A stretch of 64,000 nt of DNA from assembly GCA_016790225.1 (NCBI GenBank), contig JAEUOZ010000002.1, positions 1 to 64,000 on the forward strand, given 5' to 3'. A program made the translations under genes and the position numbers. This document shows, one piece after another, positions 26,601 through 38,953 of the stretch. The notes under the pieces were generated by a model, which worked only from the letters and a program-made list of their open reading frames with translations, had not been told where the DNA came from and ran no database searches. How positions within the stretch are numbered: the stretch's first letter is position 1; every line of letters begins with the position of its first letter. This DNA is from Rubrivivax sp. Its GTDB lineage: Bacteria; Pseudomonadota; Gammaproteobacteria; Burkholderiales; Burkholderiaceae.

Positions 26601-26691
26601 TGGTGCCCGGAACCGGGGTCGAACCGGCACGCCCTCTTTCAAGGGCGGCGGAGTTTAAGTCCGCTGCGTCTACCAACTTCGCCATCCGGGC
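26601..26691 (-). tRNA. tRNA-Leu(UAA)
   Basis: The minus strand folds as a class II tRNA: acceptor GCCCGGA paired with TCCGGGC, then ACCA encoded. The anticodon stem GCGGA/TCCGC encloses CTTAAAC with anticodon TAA. A long variable arm and a GGTTCGACC T-arm are present. The MFS gene follows directly. Confidence 0.95.
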
Positions 26692-26813
26692 GTCAGGCCA
26701 TTATGGGCGGTGCCCGCTCGGCGCAGATGACAGGGGCAAGGGCGGCCCAGGAAGGTGTCAGCCGGCGCCATGTCCGTGCGGCCGACGGTCCAGGCGGTGC
26801 CGCAAGGCCCATG

Positions 26814-26839
26814 AAAAAAGCCGCCCGAAGGCGGCTTTT
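26814..26839 (-). terminator. rho-independent terminator of the Ala-rich lipoprotein gene
   Basis: Minus strand GCCGCC-TTCG-GGCGGC followed by TTTTTT, 27 bases after the lipoprotein stop. It has A-runs on both flanks and could also work on the plus strand. It separates the lipoprotein gene from tRNA-Leu. Confidence 0.9.
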
Positions 26840-26865
26840 CCGGAGCAGAAGTCCCTGGAGGGGGA

Positions 26866-27168
26866 TTACTTCTTGGCGCCTTCGACAGCCTTGGCGGCAG
26901 CGTCCTTGGCGGCATCGACGGCCTTGCCGGCGGCATCCTTGGCCGCATCGGCAGCGGCGCCGACGGCAGCGGAGGCAGCGCCAGCCGCAGCGGTGGCTGC
27001 GCCGGAAGCGACGCCCATCGCGGCGGAAGCAGCAGCAGCCACAGGGGCCGCGGGGGCCGCAGCGGAGGCAGCAGCCGGGGCAGCGGGAGCAGCGGCGGTT
27101 TCAGGCTTCTTGCCGCAGGCGGCCAAAGAGGCAGCGGCAACCAGGGCGAGCAGGAGCGACGTCTTCAT
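26866..27168 (-). CDS. small Ala-rich lipoprotein with LEA-like 11-residue repeats
   Basis: The 100-residue product has a lipoprotein signal with lipobox LAAC (Cys18). A long Ala/Pro/Gly-rich stretch follows, and then an amphipathic C-terminus. The last 40 residues contain DAAKDAAGKAV followed by DAAKDAAAKAV, an 11-residue repeat with one difference, then EGAKK. The pattern recalls group 3 LEA and similar desiccation-linked helices, but composition alone can produce this. A GAGGA Shine-Dalgarno precedes ATG 27168. The gene has its own terminator and stands alone between tRNA-Leu and a plus/minus boundary. The function is unknown. Confidence 0.75.
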   Translation of the reverse strand: MKTSLLLALVAAASLAACGKKPETAAAPAAPAAASAAAPAAPVAAAASAAMGVASGAATAAAGAASAAVGAAADAAKDAAGKAVDAAKDAAAKAVEGAKK

Positions 27169-27343
27169 GTGTGTCCTCGGATCGTGTGGTCTGAATGAAC
27201 GGAAAGTGAGGGCACTCTGTCGATGCTTCGAAGAGACCCGGGTTTTCAGGCAATCGGCTGACTCCGTTTGACGGACTCCGGGCTCCGTGGAACCCAACCG
27301 CTATCTGCCTAGCCCATGAGTATATACCATCCTAGGAGTTACC

Positions 27344-27817
27344 CTAGAGCCCGAGCACGGTCGCTGCAAAACAGGGCGTCCCACGTTGCATCTGCGCGTC
27401 AAACGAATCCCGCAATTGGTGCACCGCAGCCCCGCCATCGAGCACCGCACCTGCCCACAGCTCGCGATCTCGCAAGACGACGGCCCGCGCGTGATCGACC
27501 AGCAGCGCCGATGGCAATGGACGTTGGGGTTCCTCCGGACAGCGTGCATCCACGGCGTGAGACCAGGTGGCTCGCCAGCGCGTGAAGCGCGGCAACGTCT
27601 GGCGCACGCCGTCATAGCTGGCCGCCAGGACCAGCAGACGCCGTGCGGGCAGGCGCGCAAAGGCAGAGAGGTCCTCCAGCAGGTCCGGATCGTCCAGCGG
27701 CCAGCGGTCAAGGTCAGGATCGACCAGCGCGATGTCGCGAGCACGCGTTTGCAGCGCCTGGACGATGCCCTGCCGGATCGCGTCGACGAAAGCCCCGTGA
27801 CCCTGGAAGTCAGCCAT
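27344..27817 (-). CDS. small protein of unknown function coupled to the RoxA-like gene
   Basis: The 157-residue product (MADFQGHGAFVDAIRQGIVQ at the N-terminus) has an alternating pattern with LARLPARRLLVLAASYDGV and ALLVDHARAVVLRDRELWAG, compatible with a small alpha/beta domain. I do not recognise the family. Its start overlaps the end of the JmjC/cupin gene by 8 bases, so it is probably translated from the same mRNA. No signal peptide is seen. Confidence 0.65.
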   Translation of the reverse strand: MADFQGHGAFVDAIRQGIVQALQTRARDIALVDPDLDRWPLDDPDLLEDLSAFARLPARRLLVLAASYDGVRQTLPRFTRWRATWSHAVDARCPEEPQRPLPSALLVDHARAVVLRDRELWAGAVLDGGAAVHQLRDSFDAQMQRGTPCFAATVLGL

Positions 27818-28946
27818 CGCCCGGCTCCAGCGGAACCACCCAGCCCTGCTGCATCCACTGCGTCAGCTGATCCCGGGCGCCGGCGCTCAGGCGCGCCACC
27901 TCAGACGCTGGCAGGCGGCGTTCATTGGCCAGCTGCCGCATCAGGCGCGCATCGCGGCCGCCCGCGCGCAGCGAGTCACCGTTGATGAAGACATGGCGCT
28001 CGTCATACATCATGCGCGTGCGCCGATGCAGCGCGATGCCCGCCGCGCTGTGCGCCGGCTCGCCGGGCTCGAACCAGACCGAGGCCTTGGGCTCGGTCAG
28101 CACTTCTCCCAGCAACTCATCCAGCAGACCGGGCTGCGCCAGCCGCCTGGCCACCGCCTGCTGCGCAAAGCGCCGCAGCGCCTGCGGTATCCGGCCGGGC
28201 TCTTGCGTCGCGGGCTGCGCTGGATCGCGATAGAGGCGATCGCGGCCGTCGTCCTCTTCGGCCAGCCGCGTCAGCAGCTCGGCCGCCAGCGAATCGGTCG
28301 AGGGCACCCGAAAACCGATGGAGCAGGTCATGCACTCGCCCACGGCCACGCCGTCGTGCCCCCAGCGCGGCGGCAGGTAGAGCATGTCGCCCGGCTCCAG
28401 CAGCCACTCCTGCACAGGTTCGAAGCGTTGCAGGATGCGCACCGGCAAGCCCTCGACGATGGACTCGTCGGCCACCGGGCCGATGCGCCAGCGCCGCTGC
28501 CCCTGTACCTGCAGCAGGAACACGTCGTAGGAATCCAGATGCGGGCCCACGCCGCCGCCATCGCTGGCCCAGGACATCATCAGGTCGTCCAGCCGCGCAT
28601 CGGGCAGGAAACGGAAGCGGCAGAGCATCTCGTGCGCCGCCTGCTCGTGCAGATCCAGGCCCTGCACGAGCAAGGTCCACCCGGGCCGGCTCAGGGGCGG
28701 CAGGGACCGCCGCGCAAAGGGCCCGCGCCGCAACTGCCAGGCGGGTGCCTGCCCGGGCCGCTGCTCGATCACGCGGGACTCCACGTCATCCTGCGTGGCC
28801 AGTTGGATCAGCCGCGCCCGGCTGGCGGGCGGCTGCACACCGGGCCAGGCCTGACGGACGAGCAGCGGCTGCTTCTGCCAGTGGCGGCGCATGAACTGCG
28901 CCGGTGTCAATCCGCCCAGCAGGGCCCAGGGTGCTTCCCGTTCCAT
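27810..28946 (-). CDS. cupin/JmjC oxygenase, RoxA (YcfD)-like ribosomal hydroxylase
   Basis: The 378-residue product is a 2-oxoglutarate/Fe(II) oxygenase like E. coli RoxA, which hydroxylates an arginine of ribosomal protein L16. The JmjC metal site is visible: His and Asp in GPHLDSYDVFLLQVQG, and the distal His in PPRWGHDGVAVGECMTCSIGF. The N-terminal MRRHWQKQPLLVRQAWPG segment fits too. It is divergent from the FKBP gene with 33 bases between them. An unknown small gene overlaps its 3' end. RoxA is likely; the exact substrate in this organism is inferred. Confidence 0.88.
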   Translation of the reverse strand: MEREAPWALLGGLTPAQFMRRHWQKQPLLVRQAWPGVQPPASRARLIQLATQDDVESRVIEQRPGQAPAWQLRRGPFARRSLPPLSRPGWTLLVQGLDLHEQAAHEMLCRFRFLPDARLDDLMMSWASDGGGVGPHLDSYDVFLLQVQGQRRWRIGPVADESIVEGLPVRILQRFEPVQEWLLEPGDMLYLPPRWGHDGVAVGECMTCSIGFRVPSTDSLAAELLTRLAEEDDGRDRLYRDPAQPATQEPGRIPQALRRFAQQAVARRLAQPGLLDELLGEVLTEPKASVWFEPGEPAHSAAGIALHRRTRMMYDERHVFINGDSLRAGGRDARLMRQLANERRLPASEVARLSAGARDQLTQWMQQGWVVPLEPGDG

Positions 28947-28979
28947 CGCCTCATTGTGGCCTGTGCGAACATCCGTCCG

Positions 28980-29504
28980 ATGATCATCAGCAAGCCCTGC
29001 GTCGTGGCGCTCACCTGGGCGCTGTCAGACGCGCAGAACCGTCCCATCGACGAGTTGACGGAGCCCACCGAGTTCTTCTACGGCGGCGAAGACCTGCTGG
29101 CCAAGGTCGAGGAAGCACTGGAAGGGCATGAGCCCGGCGAAGAGACCCACCTGCACCTCGAGCCCGAGCATGCCTTCGGCGACTACGACTCCCAGCTGGT
29201 CTGCTTCGAAGAACGCAAGCTCTTTCCGGAAGGCATCGAGGAAGGCATGCGCATCGAGGGTCTGCCCCCGGGCGCGGTGACGCCAGGCATGCCGGCAGAC
29301 AAGGTCTACACGATCACCGAGATCTATCCGTCGCACGTGGTGCTGGATGGCAACCATCCGCTGGCCGGCATTGCGCTGCGCATGCACATCAAGGTCGTCG
29401 AGGTGCGTGAAGCCACCGATGAAGAGATCGAGGCCGGCTCAGTCGGCGGCGCCCTGCCCTTCAGCGTCGAAGGGGGCGCCGACCCCGGCGAGCCGCTGCA
29501 CTGA
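28980..29504 (+). CDS. SlyD-like FKBP-type peptidyl-prolyl isomerase
   Basis: The 174-residue product is an FKBP-type prolyl isomerase of the SlyD/SlpA branch, which combines a folding domain with an insert-in-flap chaperone domain. It shows PTEFFYGGEDLLAKVEEALE, then GHEPGEETHLHLEPEHAFGDYD and VDGNHPLAG-like VLDGNHPLAGIALRMHIKVV. There is no metal-binding His-rich tail as in E. coli SlyD. It is monocistronic and convergent with dut. Confidence 0.92.
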   Translation: MIISKPCVVALTWALSDAQNRPIDELTEPTEFFYGGEDLLAKVEEALEGHEPGEETHLHLEPEHAFGDYDSQLVCFEERKLFPEGIEEGMRIEGLPPGAVTPGMPADKVYTITEIYPSHVVLDGNHPLAGIALRMHIKVVEVREATDEEIEAGSVGGALPFSVEGGADPGEPLH

Positions 29505-29513
29505 ATCGTTGAA

Positions 29514-29550
29514 GATCCCGCCAGCCGGCCCTGCCGGGCAGGCCGGGATC
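29514..29550. other. imperfect inverted repeat between FKBP and dut genes
   Basis: GATCCCG at 29514-29520 pairs with CGGGATC at 29544-29550 around a GC-rich inner stem. It lies 10 bases after the FKBP stop and could be a shared terminator for the convergent pair, but no T-run follows. Confidence 0.35.
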
Positions 29551-29599
29551 GGCAAGGACGGCGAGTCCCCTGCACCGCCGCCGCTTCATGCCGTGCGGA

Positions 29600-30049
29600 T
29601 CAGCTCCGGCCGGTCGAGCCGAAACCGCCTTCGCCGCGGCTGCTGGCCTCGAAGCTCGTCACCTGCCGGAACGCGGCCTGCACCACCGGGACGATGACCA
29701 TCTGCGCGATGCGCTCCATGGGCTGGATCGTGAACGGCTGGCTGCTGCGGTTCCAGCAGCTCACCATCAGCTGGCCCTGGTAGTCGCTGTCGATCAGACC
29801 GACCAGATTGCCCAGCACGATGCCGTGGCGGGACCCAAGCCCGGATCGCGGCAGCACCATCGCCGCCAGGCCGGGATCGGCGATGTGGATCGCCAGGCCC
29901 GTGGGAATGAATTGCGCCTGGCCGGGCGCCAGCTCCACCGGCGCATCCAGGCAGGCGCGCAGATCAAGCCCGGCACTGCCGGGTGTGGCGTACTGCGGCA
30001 GGTATTCGGCCATGCGGGCATCGAGCAGCTTCAGATCGATCGTGGTCAT
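29600..30049 (-). CDS. dut: dUTP diphosphatase
   Basis: Dut hydrolyses dUTP to dUMP and keeps uracil out of DNA. The 149-residue trimeric-type enzyme shows all five motifs: [16 protein letters not shown] with [33 protein letters not shown], and the C-terminal EGGFGSTG arm. It starts within the coaBC stop (ATGA overlap), the classic coaBC-dut arrangement. Confidence 0.97.
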   Translation of the reverse strand: MTTIDLKLLDARMAEYLPQYATPGSAGLDLRACLDAPVELAPGQAQFIPTGLAIHIADPGLAAMVLPRSGLGSRHGIVLGNLVGLIDSDYQGQLMVSCWNRSSQPFTIQPMERIAQMVIVPVVQAAFRQVTSFEASSRGEGGFGSTGRS

Positions 30050-31281
30050 GAGGCGGAGCTGGACAGTTTGGGAAGCCGCTGCGCAAGGGCGCCCACCAGG
30101 GCACGTGCGAGCGTGAGCTTGTCGGCGCGCGGCATTTCGGCCACGCCGTGCGCATCCACCACCATCAGCGCGTTGTCGTCGCGGCCGAAGGTGGCCGGAC
30201 CGTGGTTGGCGACGATCAGCGGAATGCCCTTGCGCTGGAGCTTCTCGCGGGCATGGCGGACGACATCGTGCGTCTCGGCGGCGAAGCCCACGCAGTAGGG
30301 CCGCTGGCCCGGCGGCAGCCGCGCCACGCTGGCCAGCACGTCCGGGTTCTCGGTCATCTCGAACTCGGGCACGCGGCCGCTGCCGTCCTTCTTGATCTTG
30401 TGCGTGGCCACCTGCGCCGGGCGCCAATCGGCCACGGCGGCCGTCGCGATGAAGACCTCGTGTCCGGGCGCCAGTGGCAGCACGGCGTCCAGCATCTGCT
30501 GGGCGGACTGCACATCCAGGCGCCGGACGCCACGGGGTGTCGGCAGGTGGACCGGGCCGGCCACCAGCGTGACGGCGGCACCGGCTTCGGCGGCCGCGCG
30601 CGCCAGCGCAAAACCCATCTTTCCGCTCGACCGGTTGGTGAGTCCGCGCACGGGATCGAGCGCTTCGAAAGTGGGCCCGGCCGTGATGAGCACGCGTCGT
30701 CCCTTGAGCACCTTGGGCTGGAAGGCCGCGATCAGCTCGTCGCGCAGCTCCGTGGCTTCGAGCATGCGGCCGTCGCCGATCTCGCCGCAGGCCTGCTCGC
30801 CGCTGCCCGGCCCCAGCACCGCCGCGCCGTCAGCCACGATCTGCGCCAGGTTGCGCTGCGTGGCCGGATGCGCCCACATCTCGCGGTTCATGGCCGGTGC
30901 GATCAGCAGCGGGCAGCGATCGATCGGCCGCGCCAGGCACATCAGCGACAGCAGCTCGCCGGCCCGGCCCTGGGCCAACTGGGCGATGAAGTCGGCACTG
31001 GCCGGCGCCACCAGCACGGCATCGGCCTCGCGCGAGAGATCGATGTGGAACATGTTGGCCGGCGCGCGCGCATCCCACTGGCTGGTGACCACGGGACGCC
31101 CGGTCAGGGCCTGCATCGTGACCGCGGTGATGAACTGCTGCGCGGCCTCCGTCATCACCACCTGCACCGTGGCGCCGGCCTTGATCAGCTCGCGTGCGAG
31201 TTCGGCGGCCTTGTAGCAGGCCACGCCACCGCTCAGCCCCAGCACGATGTGGCGGCCCTGGAGATCGAGTCGTTCGTTCAT
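30046..31281 (-). CDS. coaBC: bifunctional phosphopantothenoylcysteine decarboxylase/synthetase
   Basis: CoaBC couples cysteine to phosphopantothenate and decarboxylates the product in coenzyme A synthesis. The 411-residue protein has the N-terminal flavin decarboxylase CoaC ([45 protein letters not shown] with the active-site Cys). The C-terminal synthetase CoaB has [20 protein letters not shown] and the HKIKKDG motif. dut starts in its stop codon. Confidence 0.97.
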   Translation of the reverse strand: MNERLDLQGRHIVLGLSGGVACYKAAELARELIKAGATVQVVMTEAAQQFITAVTMQALTGRPVVTSQWDARAPANMFHIDLSREADAVLVAPASADFIAQLAQGRAGELLSLMCLARPIDRCPLLIAPAMNREMWAHPATQRNLAQIVADGAAVLGPGSGEQACGEIGDGRMLEATELRDELIAAFQPKVLKGRRVLITAGPTFEALDPVRGLTNRSSGKMGFALARAAAEAGAAVTLVAGPVHLPTPRGVRRLDVQSAQQMLDAVLPLAPGHEVFIATAAVADWRPAQVATHKIKKDGSGRVPEFEMTENPDVLASVARLPPGQRPYCVGFAAETHDVVRHAREKLQRKGIPLIVANHGPATFGRDDNALMVVDAHGVAEMPRADKLTLARALVGALAQRLPKLSSSAS

Positions 31282-31302
31282 CGCTTCACCTGCCTGTTGC
31301 GG

Positions 31303-32109
31303 CTAGACCGTCGCACCATGACACTTCTTGAATTTCCTGCCGCTGCCGCACGGGCAGGGATCGTTTCGCCCGGGCTGCGGCTCGACGCGCCGCTGCTCGG
31401 GCTTGGCGCCATGATCCAGCCAGTACAGGCGCAGATCCTGCACCGCGTAGCAGGCCTCGTTCAGCAGTTCGTCTCGGGAGGGCACCTCGCCCTGCCACTG
31501 TTCGGCGGCAAAGGCCAGGAAAGTTTCATCCTGCGGATCCAGCGTGAGGCAGGCGATGAGCTGCGTCATCGTCTCGTAGGCCTGCGCCACAGGGCTGAAA
31601 TCATCATCCGCCGGGCTGGGCCAGTCGTCGGCAAAGTCCTCCACGGCCGACATGAAGCCGGCCGCCCAGAGACAGCCGCTCTGCAGCGCCGCCACGACGC
31701 CGGGATCGGTGTCGCCCTTGTCGCTCAGCAGTTGGCGATCCTCATCGCTCCACACGTCGAACAAGGGGCGAAAGTGCGAACCATCGGGATCGTCGATCAG
31801 GCGCTGCGGGTTCAGCTCAGCGCGGTGCTGGCCCAGCCAGGCCTCCAGCGCCTGCGTCGCCTGCTGGGCCGCTTCCGGATCCGCATACGCGCGCTCGAAG
31901 GCTTCGCCGGTCAGCAGCGGCAACCACTCGGCCGTGGCGATGTGGCGACGCGAGGCCGCGATCGCCGACAGGTAACCATCGACCCAGGAGACATCCGCCT
32001 CGCCGTCGAAGGCCGACAGGGTGTCGCAGACCTTCGCGAAGGCCTCGAAGACGGGGCCCATCGACGGTGGTTCCGGATCATCGCCTGACGGTGGCACAGG
32101 CTCGCTCAA
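31303..32109 (-). CDS. UPF0149/YecA-family protein with C-terminal SEC-C zinc motif
   Basis: The product is about 268 residues. The front part resembles the UPF0149/YecA domain ([24 protein letters not shown]). It ends in a SEC-C zinc motif, [19 protein letters not shown], as found at the SecA C-terminus. Such proteins may bind ribosomes or the translocase. I prefer TTG 32109 as start because GGAG lies six bases upstream and TTG overlaps the hydrolase stop as TTGA; the first ATG (32061) would shorten the product by 16 residues. It lies 21 bases upstream of coaBC. Confidence 0.85.
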   Translation of the reverse strand: MSEPVPPSGDDPEPPSMGPVFEAFAKVCDTLSAFDGEADVSWVDGYLSAIAASRRHIATAEWLPLLTGEAFERAYADPEAAQQATQALEAWLGQHRAELNPQRLIDDPDGSHFRPLFDVWSDEDRQLLSDKGDTDPGVVAALQSGCLWAAGFMSAVEDFADDWPSPADDDFSPVAQAYETMTQLIACLTLDPQDETFLAFAAEQWQGEVPSRDELLNEACYAVQDLRLYWLDHGAKPEQRRVEPQPGRNDPCPCGSGRKFKKCHGATV

Positions 32110-33044
32110 GGCAATCTCCAGTGCTGCCGGACAAAGCCCAGCAGCCGTTCGCGCGAGGCTTCCCGCGATGGCGCATGCGCGCCGACATGCACCCCTTCGC
32201 CCGGACGCACGCCGTTGGGTACGTCGCGCCGCAGCCGCAGGGGTGTCGAACCATCGAAACCATGGTACGCCCCGACAAACAGCGCCAGCTCCACCGGCCC
32301 GCCGCGTGCGCCTTCGGCCAGCGCCTGACACGGTGCGGCGGGTGTCCAGTCGTCTTCGGCGCCCACCAGCAGCAGCAGCGGCGCGGTGGGCTCGTAGCCC
32401 GCTTTCAGATCCGCGTCGCAGCCCGGGTAGTAGGCCACCGCCAGGCTTGCCCGAACGGCGGCGCGCCGCACCTCGGGACGGCGCCCGTTGCTGGCTGCCA
32501 GCACCGTGCTGCCGCCGTTGGACCAGCCAGCCAGGCCCAGGCGCGCGGCATCGACGCCGGGCTGTGCGGACAACCACTGCAGCGCGCCCAGGGCATCCAG
32601 CCGCCGGTGCTGCTGGGTGACCGCGCGTGTCCCGATCTTCTGCGTGCACAGCTCGGTCTCGCCACGCGCACTGAGCGAATCCAGCACGAGCGCATGCACG
32701 CCGAGCTCATTCAGGCGGCGGGCCAGCCACAGCTCGCGCTCGCCCAGGCTGCGCACCCCGTCAACGGGCCGGCTGGCGTACATGCCGCCGCACCCGTGCA
32801 GCAGCACCATGGCGGGCGCCGTCGGGCCAGCCGGATTGGGCGCCGCAAACCAACGCGCCGAGAGCATCAGCGGCGCATCGGCGCGGCGGTCCAGGCTGGG
32901 CACCGACACTTCGGTCTGCGCCGCGCAGCCCAGCGCCCAGCCCAGCATCAGCGTCAAGCTCAGCGAAAGCTGTACCCAGCCGCGGCCGGCAGCCCGCCAG
33001 CAGGCCCGGCTTCGCTGCGCCCCGGCGCGCTCAGCCGCTGCCAT
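32106..33044 (-). CDS. exported dienelactone hydrolase-like alpha/beta hydrolase
   Basis: The 312-residue product has a hydrophobic N-terminal segment ([20 protein letters not shown]), so it is probably exported or membrane-anchored. The hydrolase fold is visible: oxyanion region [14 protein letters not shown], nucleophile Ser in [14 protein letters not shown], Asp in [12 protein letters not shown] and His in [10 protein letters not shown]. The substrate is unknown. ATG 33044 was chosen because it opens onto the signal segment; its first 14 bases overlap the GNAT gene end. The UPF0149 gene is coupled at the 3' end. Confidence 0.83.
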   Translation of the reverse strand: MAAAERAGAQRSRACWRAAGRGWVQLSLSLTLMLGWALGCAAQTEVSVPSLDRRADAPLMLSARWFAAPNPAGPTAPAMVLLHGCGGMYASRPVDGVRSLGERELWLARRLNELGVHALVLDSLSARGETELCTQKIGTRAVTQQHRRLDALGALQWLSAQPGVDAARLGLAGWSNGGSTVLAASNGRRPEVRRAAVRASLAVAYYPGCDADLKAGYEPTAPLLLLVGAEDDWTPAAPCQALAEGARGGPVELALFVGAYHGFDGSTPLRLRRDVPNGVRPGEGVHVGAHAPSREASRERLLGFVRQHWRLP

Positions 33045-33656
33045 CGCCCCAGCCCGCGCTGCCCGGAGAGCCACGGAGAGAGGCCACCGGCCCACCAGGG
33101 CGCAGGCGCGCCATGGCGACGGTGTCCACGTAGGCGCCATCGCGCAAGGCAAAGGCGCGCATCAGCCCTTCGGTCTCGAAGCCGTGGCGCCGGTACAGCG
33201 CGATGGCGCGGGCGTTGTCGGCATAGACCGTCAGCTCGATGCGCAGGATGCCCAGCCAGCGATCGGCGTGTTCGCACAAGGCGTGCATCAAGAGATCGCC
33301 GACGCCTTGGCCCTGCCAGGGACCGCTGACGCTGATGCCCAGACCCATCGCGTGGCGGCGGCGCACCGCGTTGCCTGCCGGATGCAGGCCGGCGCTGGCG
33401 ATCAAGCGGCCATCGTGAACCGCCGCCAAGTGCAGCTCCATCTGTGCGGAGCCGCCGGACTGCTCGGCCAGGCGCGTGCGCCAGGCGGCGGCCTCGGTGT
33501 AGGGCAGCTGCATCGTGCCCGGGAAGACGAGCGGGTCGTTCATCATGGCCACGAACGCCTCGGCGTCGTCGGCGCGCACCCGCCGCAGCGACACGCCGGC
33601 CTCCAGCGCCCGCAGGCGCGGCGCAGCGGCAGCCTCCGGCGCGCCCGCGGCGTCAC

Positions 33657-33660
<4 letters not shown>
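33031..33660 (-). CDS. GNAT-family N-acetyltransferase
   Basis: The 209-residue product has a GNAT fold with the acetyl-CoA loop in [20 protein letters not shown] and the family end [20 protein letters not shown]. It is RimJ/PhnO-like in style ([18 protein letters not shown]). The substrate is unknown. The start is GTG 33660, overlapping the alaS stop as GTGA. Confidence 0.85.
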
Positions 33661-36308
<2,648 letters not shown>

Positions 36309-36398
36309 CGCGCGGGGCCTTTGCAGTCTTTCGAGGAATCCGGCGGCGCGAGTGTGACGTTCGCGTCGCCCTAAGTGCCTGATTCGGCAGAACTTTTG

Positions 36399-36404
36399 AT
36401 TATA
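36399..36404 (-). promoter_or_regulatory. putative alaS -10 element
   Basis: A perfect TATAAT on the minus strand lies in the 227-base divergent spacer between alaS and gabD. The -35 is not clear (GAACCA at 17 bases). It is one of the few AT-rich spots in the spacer. Confidence 0.45.
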
Positions 36405-36535
36405 GGTAGGGGGTATCGCCCTGGTTCTATCATCGACGCCGTCCGGCCACGCCAGCCCGCGCCGCCCAACGCTCAGGGGCGGCAAGGCACGCGAAGCGGA
36501 CGCAGACTTCCACCAACACCCCGAGACAGACCGCC

Positions 36536-38011
36536 ATGAATACCACCACGCCTCTTGCCGGCCTGAAGGATCCCGCGCTGCTGCAGACCGGCGCCCTGAT
36601 CAATGGCGAGTGGGTGCACTCGGGTGAAACGTTCGAGATCGATGATCCGGCCACCGGGCTGGCGCTGGCGCAGGTGTCCAACAGCAGCGTCGAAGCCTGC
36701 GCCGCCGCCATCGCCGCAGCCCGCAAGGCCTTCGACAGCTGGAAGCTCAAGCCCGCCAAGGAGCGCCACGGCATCCTGATGAAGTGGTTCCACCTGCTGC
36801 ACGCGCATGCGGATGATCTGGCGCGCATCATGACGGCCGAGCAGGGCAAGCCCCTGGCCGAAGCGCGCGGCGAGGTGATCTACGGCGCGAGCTTCATCGA
36901 GTGGTTTGCCGAGGAGTCGCGGCGCGTCTATGGCGAGACCATTCCCAGCACCGATGGCGGCAAGCGCTTCCTGGTGATCAAGCAGCCGGTGGGCGTGTGC
37001 GCGGCGATCACGCCCTGGAACTTTCCCATCGCGATGATCACGCGCAAGGTGGCGCCGGCACTGGCGGCGGGCTGCGCGGTGGTGATCAAGCCGGCCGAAG
37101 CCACGCCGCTGTCGGCGCTGGCCGTGGCCGAACTCGCGCTGCGCGCCGGGCTGCCGCCGGGCGTGCTGAACGTGGTGACGGCCGATGCGCGCCGATCGAT
37201 CGACGTGGGCCGGGTGCTGTGCGCCAGCGACGACGTGCGCCATCTGTCGTTCACCGGCTCCACTGAAGTGGGCCGCATCCTGGCCGCACAGTGTGCGCCG
37301 ACCATCAAGAAGCTCAGCCTGGAACTGGGCGGCAACGCGCCCTTCATCGTCTTCGACGACGCCGACATCGACTCCGCCGTCGAGGGCGCGATGATCAGCA
37401 AGTACCGCAACGCCGGCCAGACCTGCGTCTGCGCCAATCGGCTGTATGTGCAGAGCGGGGTCTACGAGGCCTTCGTGGAGAAGCTGGCGGCCAAGGTGCA
37501 GGGCATCAAGGTCGGCAACGGCTTCGAGCCCGGCGTCCACCAGGGCCCGCTGATCGACGGCCAGGCGATCGCCAAGGTCGAGGCCCACGTGGCGGACGCG
37601 CTGGCCCGGGGCGCGCGCGTGGTGGTGGGTGGCGCGCGCCAGGGCGAGCGCTTCTTCACCCCCACCGTGTTGGCTGATGTGAACAGCCAGATGCTCTGCG
37701 CCCGCGAGGAAACCTTCGGCCCGGTGGCGCCCGTCTTCCGCTTCGAGACCGAAGCCGAGGCCATCGCCGCGGCCAATGCCACCGAGTTCGGCCTGGCGAG
37801 CTACTTCTTCAGCCGCGATGTGGGGCGCATCTTCCGCGTGGCCGAAGCGCTGGAGTACGGCATGGTGGGCATCAACACCGGGCTGATCTCCACCTGCGAA
37901 GTGCCCTTCGGCGGCGTCAAGCAATCGGGCCTGGGCCGCGAAGGGGCACGCCAGGGCATCGAGGAATACGTGGAAGCGAAGTACCTCTGCCTCGGTGACG
38001 TGCTGAAGTGA
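36536..38011 (+). CDS. gabD: NAD(P)-dependent succinate-semialdehyde dehydrogenase
   Basis: GabD oxidises succinic semialdehyde to succinate, the last step of 4-aminobutyrate breakdown. The 491-residue product is an aldehyde dehydrogenase with the nucleotide site [20 protein letters not shown], the catalytic Glu in [14 protein letters not shown], and the catalytic Cys in [16 protein letters not shown]. The CxC arrangement is characteristic of GabD. The C-terminal [20 protein letters not shown] also fits. No gabT is near, so glutarate semialdehyde or related substrates are possible. It is monocistronic, divergent from alaS. Confidence 0.93.
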   Translation: MNTTTPLAGLKDPALLQTGALINGEWVHSGETFEIDDPATGLALAQVSNSSVEACAAAIAAARKAFDSWKLKPAKERHGILMKWFHLLHAHADDLARIMTAEQGKPLAEARGEVIYGASFIEWFAEESRRVYGETIPSTDGGKRFLVIKQPVGVCAAITPWNFPIAMITRKVAPALAAGCAVVIKPAEATPLSALAVAELALRAGLPPGVLNVVTADARRSIDVGRVLCASDDVRHLSFTGSTEVGRILAAQCAPTIKKLSLELGGNAPFIVFDDADIDSAVEGAMISKYRNAGQTCVCANRLYVQSGVYEAFVEKLAAKVQGIKVGNGFEPGVHQGPLIDGQAIAKVEAHVADALARGARVVVGGARQGERFFTPTVLADVNSQMLCAREETFGPVAPVFRFETEAEAIAAANATEFGLASYFFSRDVGRIFRVAEALEYGMVGINTGLISTCEVPFGGVKQSGLGREGARQGIEEYVEAKYLCLGDVLK

Positions 38012-38050
38012 TCGCTCGGCGGCCAGCACTTGCGGGCCGCTGAAGCCCGC

Positions 38051-38953
38051 TCAGCCGAGGCGGTCTTCGTCGTTGGCTGCCCGCGCGGCACCGCGCTCTG
38101 CGTGGGTGGCGAAGCCTTCGCGCCCCATGGCGGCCACGGAGGCCGCCTGCGCGGAGGCGCGCTGCAGCAGTTCCTTGGCCTCCTTGCCATGCTCGGGGTA
38201 GCAGGCGGTGCCGGCCGCCACGGCCACCGCGCAGGACTGCCCGGCGACGACAAACGGTTGCTTGAGCACCTGGGCCAGCTTGGCGACCACCGTGTCCCCG
38301 TCGCCCACCGATTCGACGTGGCCCAGCAGAACGCCGAAGCTTTCCGGGCCCGTGGCGGCCACGACATCGCTGGCGCGCAGACCGCCGCGCAAGCGCACCG
38401 CCACCTTGCGTCGCAGGATGTTGGCCGCTTCCATGCCCAGGCGCGCCGCGGTGCTGGCCAGGCCCTCGATGCGCAGCACGATCAGCACCATCGGCGCGGG
38501 ATCGCGTTCACGCAAGGCCAGCAGGTGCGACATGTGCTCCAGCAACTGCGCCTGGTGCGGCAGGCCGGTGGCCAGATCGGTGGCATAGGCCAGGCGGGAA
38601 GCCTGCTCCAGCCGCTTGCGCTCCACCGCGTGCTGCAGAGCGCGCAACAGGCCAGGGACATCGGCGTTGGGCAGCACATCCTGCACGCCCTGGCGCAGCA
38701 AGGCCGAGCGCTCGGCGAACGAGGCCTGCGGCGCCAGCACGATCACCGCGCTGTCATAGGCCGCCTGCTGCAGATCCGTGCGGCGGAAGAGGGCCTCCAG
38801 CGCCTTGGGCGTGGGCGCCTCGAAGACCACCGCGTCGAAGTGCCTGGCCCGCGCGCCGTCAGCCGCACACTCGATCCGCAGGTCCGGGCCCGCCCACGCA
38901 GGCGCCGTTTCGGCGATCGCCAACACGCTGAACGCTGGGGTTGACACGGTCAT
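38051..38953 (-). CDS. response-regulator-like protein with degenerate GGDEF domain
   Basis: The product is about 300 residues. Residues 8-110 look like a receiver-type alpha/beta domain without a clear phospho-Asp pocket (VIVLAPQASFAERSALLRQG). Residues about 125-270 look like a GGDEF fold (YATDLATGLPHQAQLLEHMS). The signature is GPESF (residues 202-206) in place of GGDEF, and the usual LDxDxFK metal site is VLRIEG. It is therefore unlikely to make cyclic-di-GMP and may bind a ligand or partner instead. ATG 38953 was chosen; an ATG at about 39012 could add 20 residues. It follows tRNA-Gly on the same strand. Confidence 0.75.
   Translation of the reverse strand: MTVSTPAFSVLAIAETAPAWAGPDLRIECAADGARARHFDAVVFEAPTPKALEALFRRTDLQQAAYDSAVIVLAPQASFAERSALLRQGVQDVLPNADVPGLLRALQHAVERKRLEQASRLAYATDLATGLPHQAQLLEHMSHLLALRERDPAPMVLIVLRIEGLASTAARLGMEAANILRRKVAVRLRGGLRASDVVAATGPESFGVLLGHVESVGDGDTVVAKLAQVLKQPFVVAGQSCAVAVAAGTACYPEHGKEAKELLQRASAQAASVAAMGREGFATHAERGAARAANDEDRLG

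Noticed and set aside
25310..27271. 653-codon open frame on the plus strand, spanning tRNA-Leu
   Set aside because: It runs antisense through the MFS gene, tRNA-Leu and the lipoprotein gene, so it cannot be a normal gene.
36309..36485. Longer AlaS from an upstream start (about 36485)
   Set aside because: The extra residues are not conserved and would cover the TATAAT at 36399-36404. ATG 36308 matches the family.
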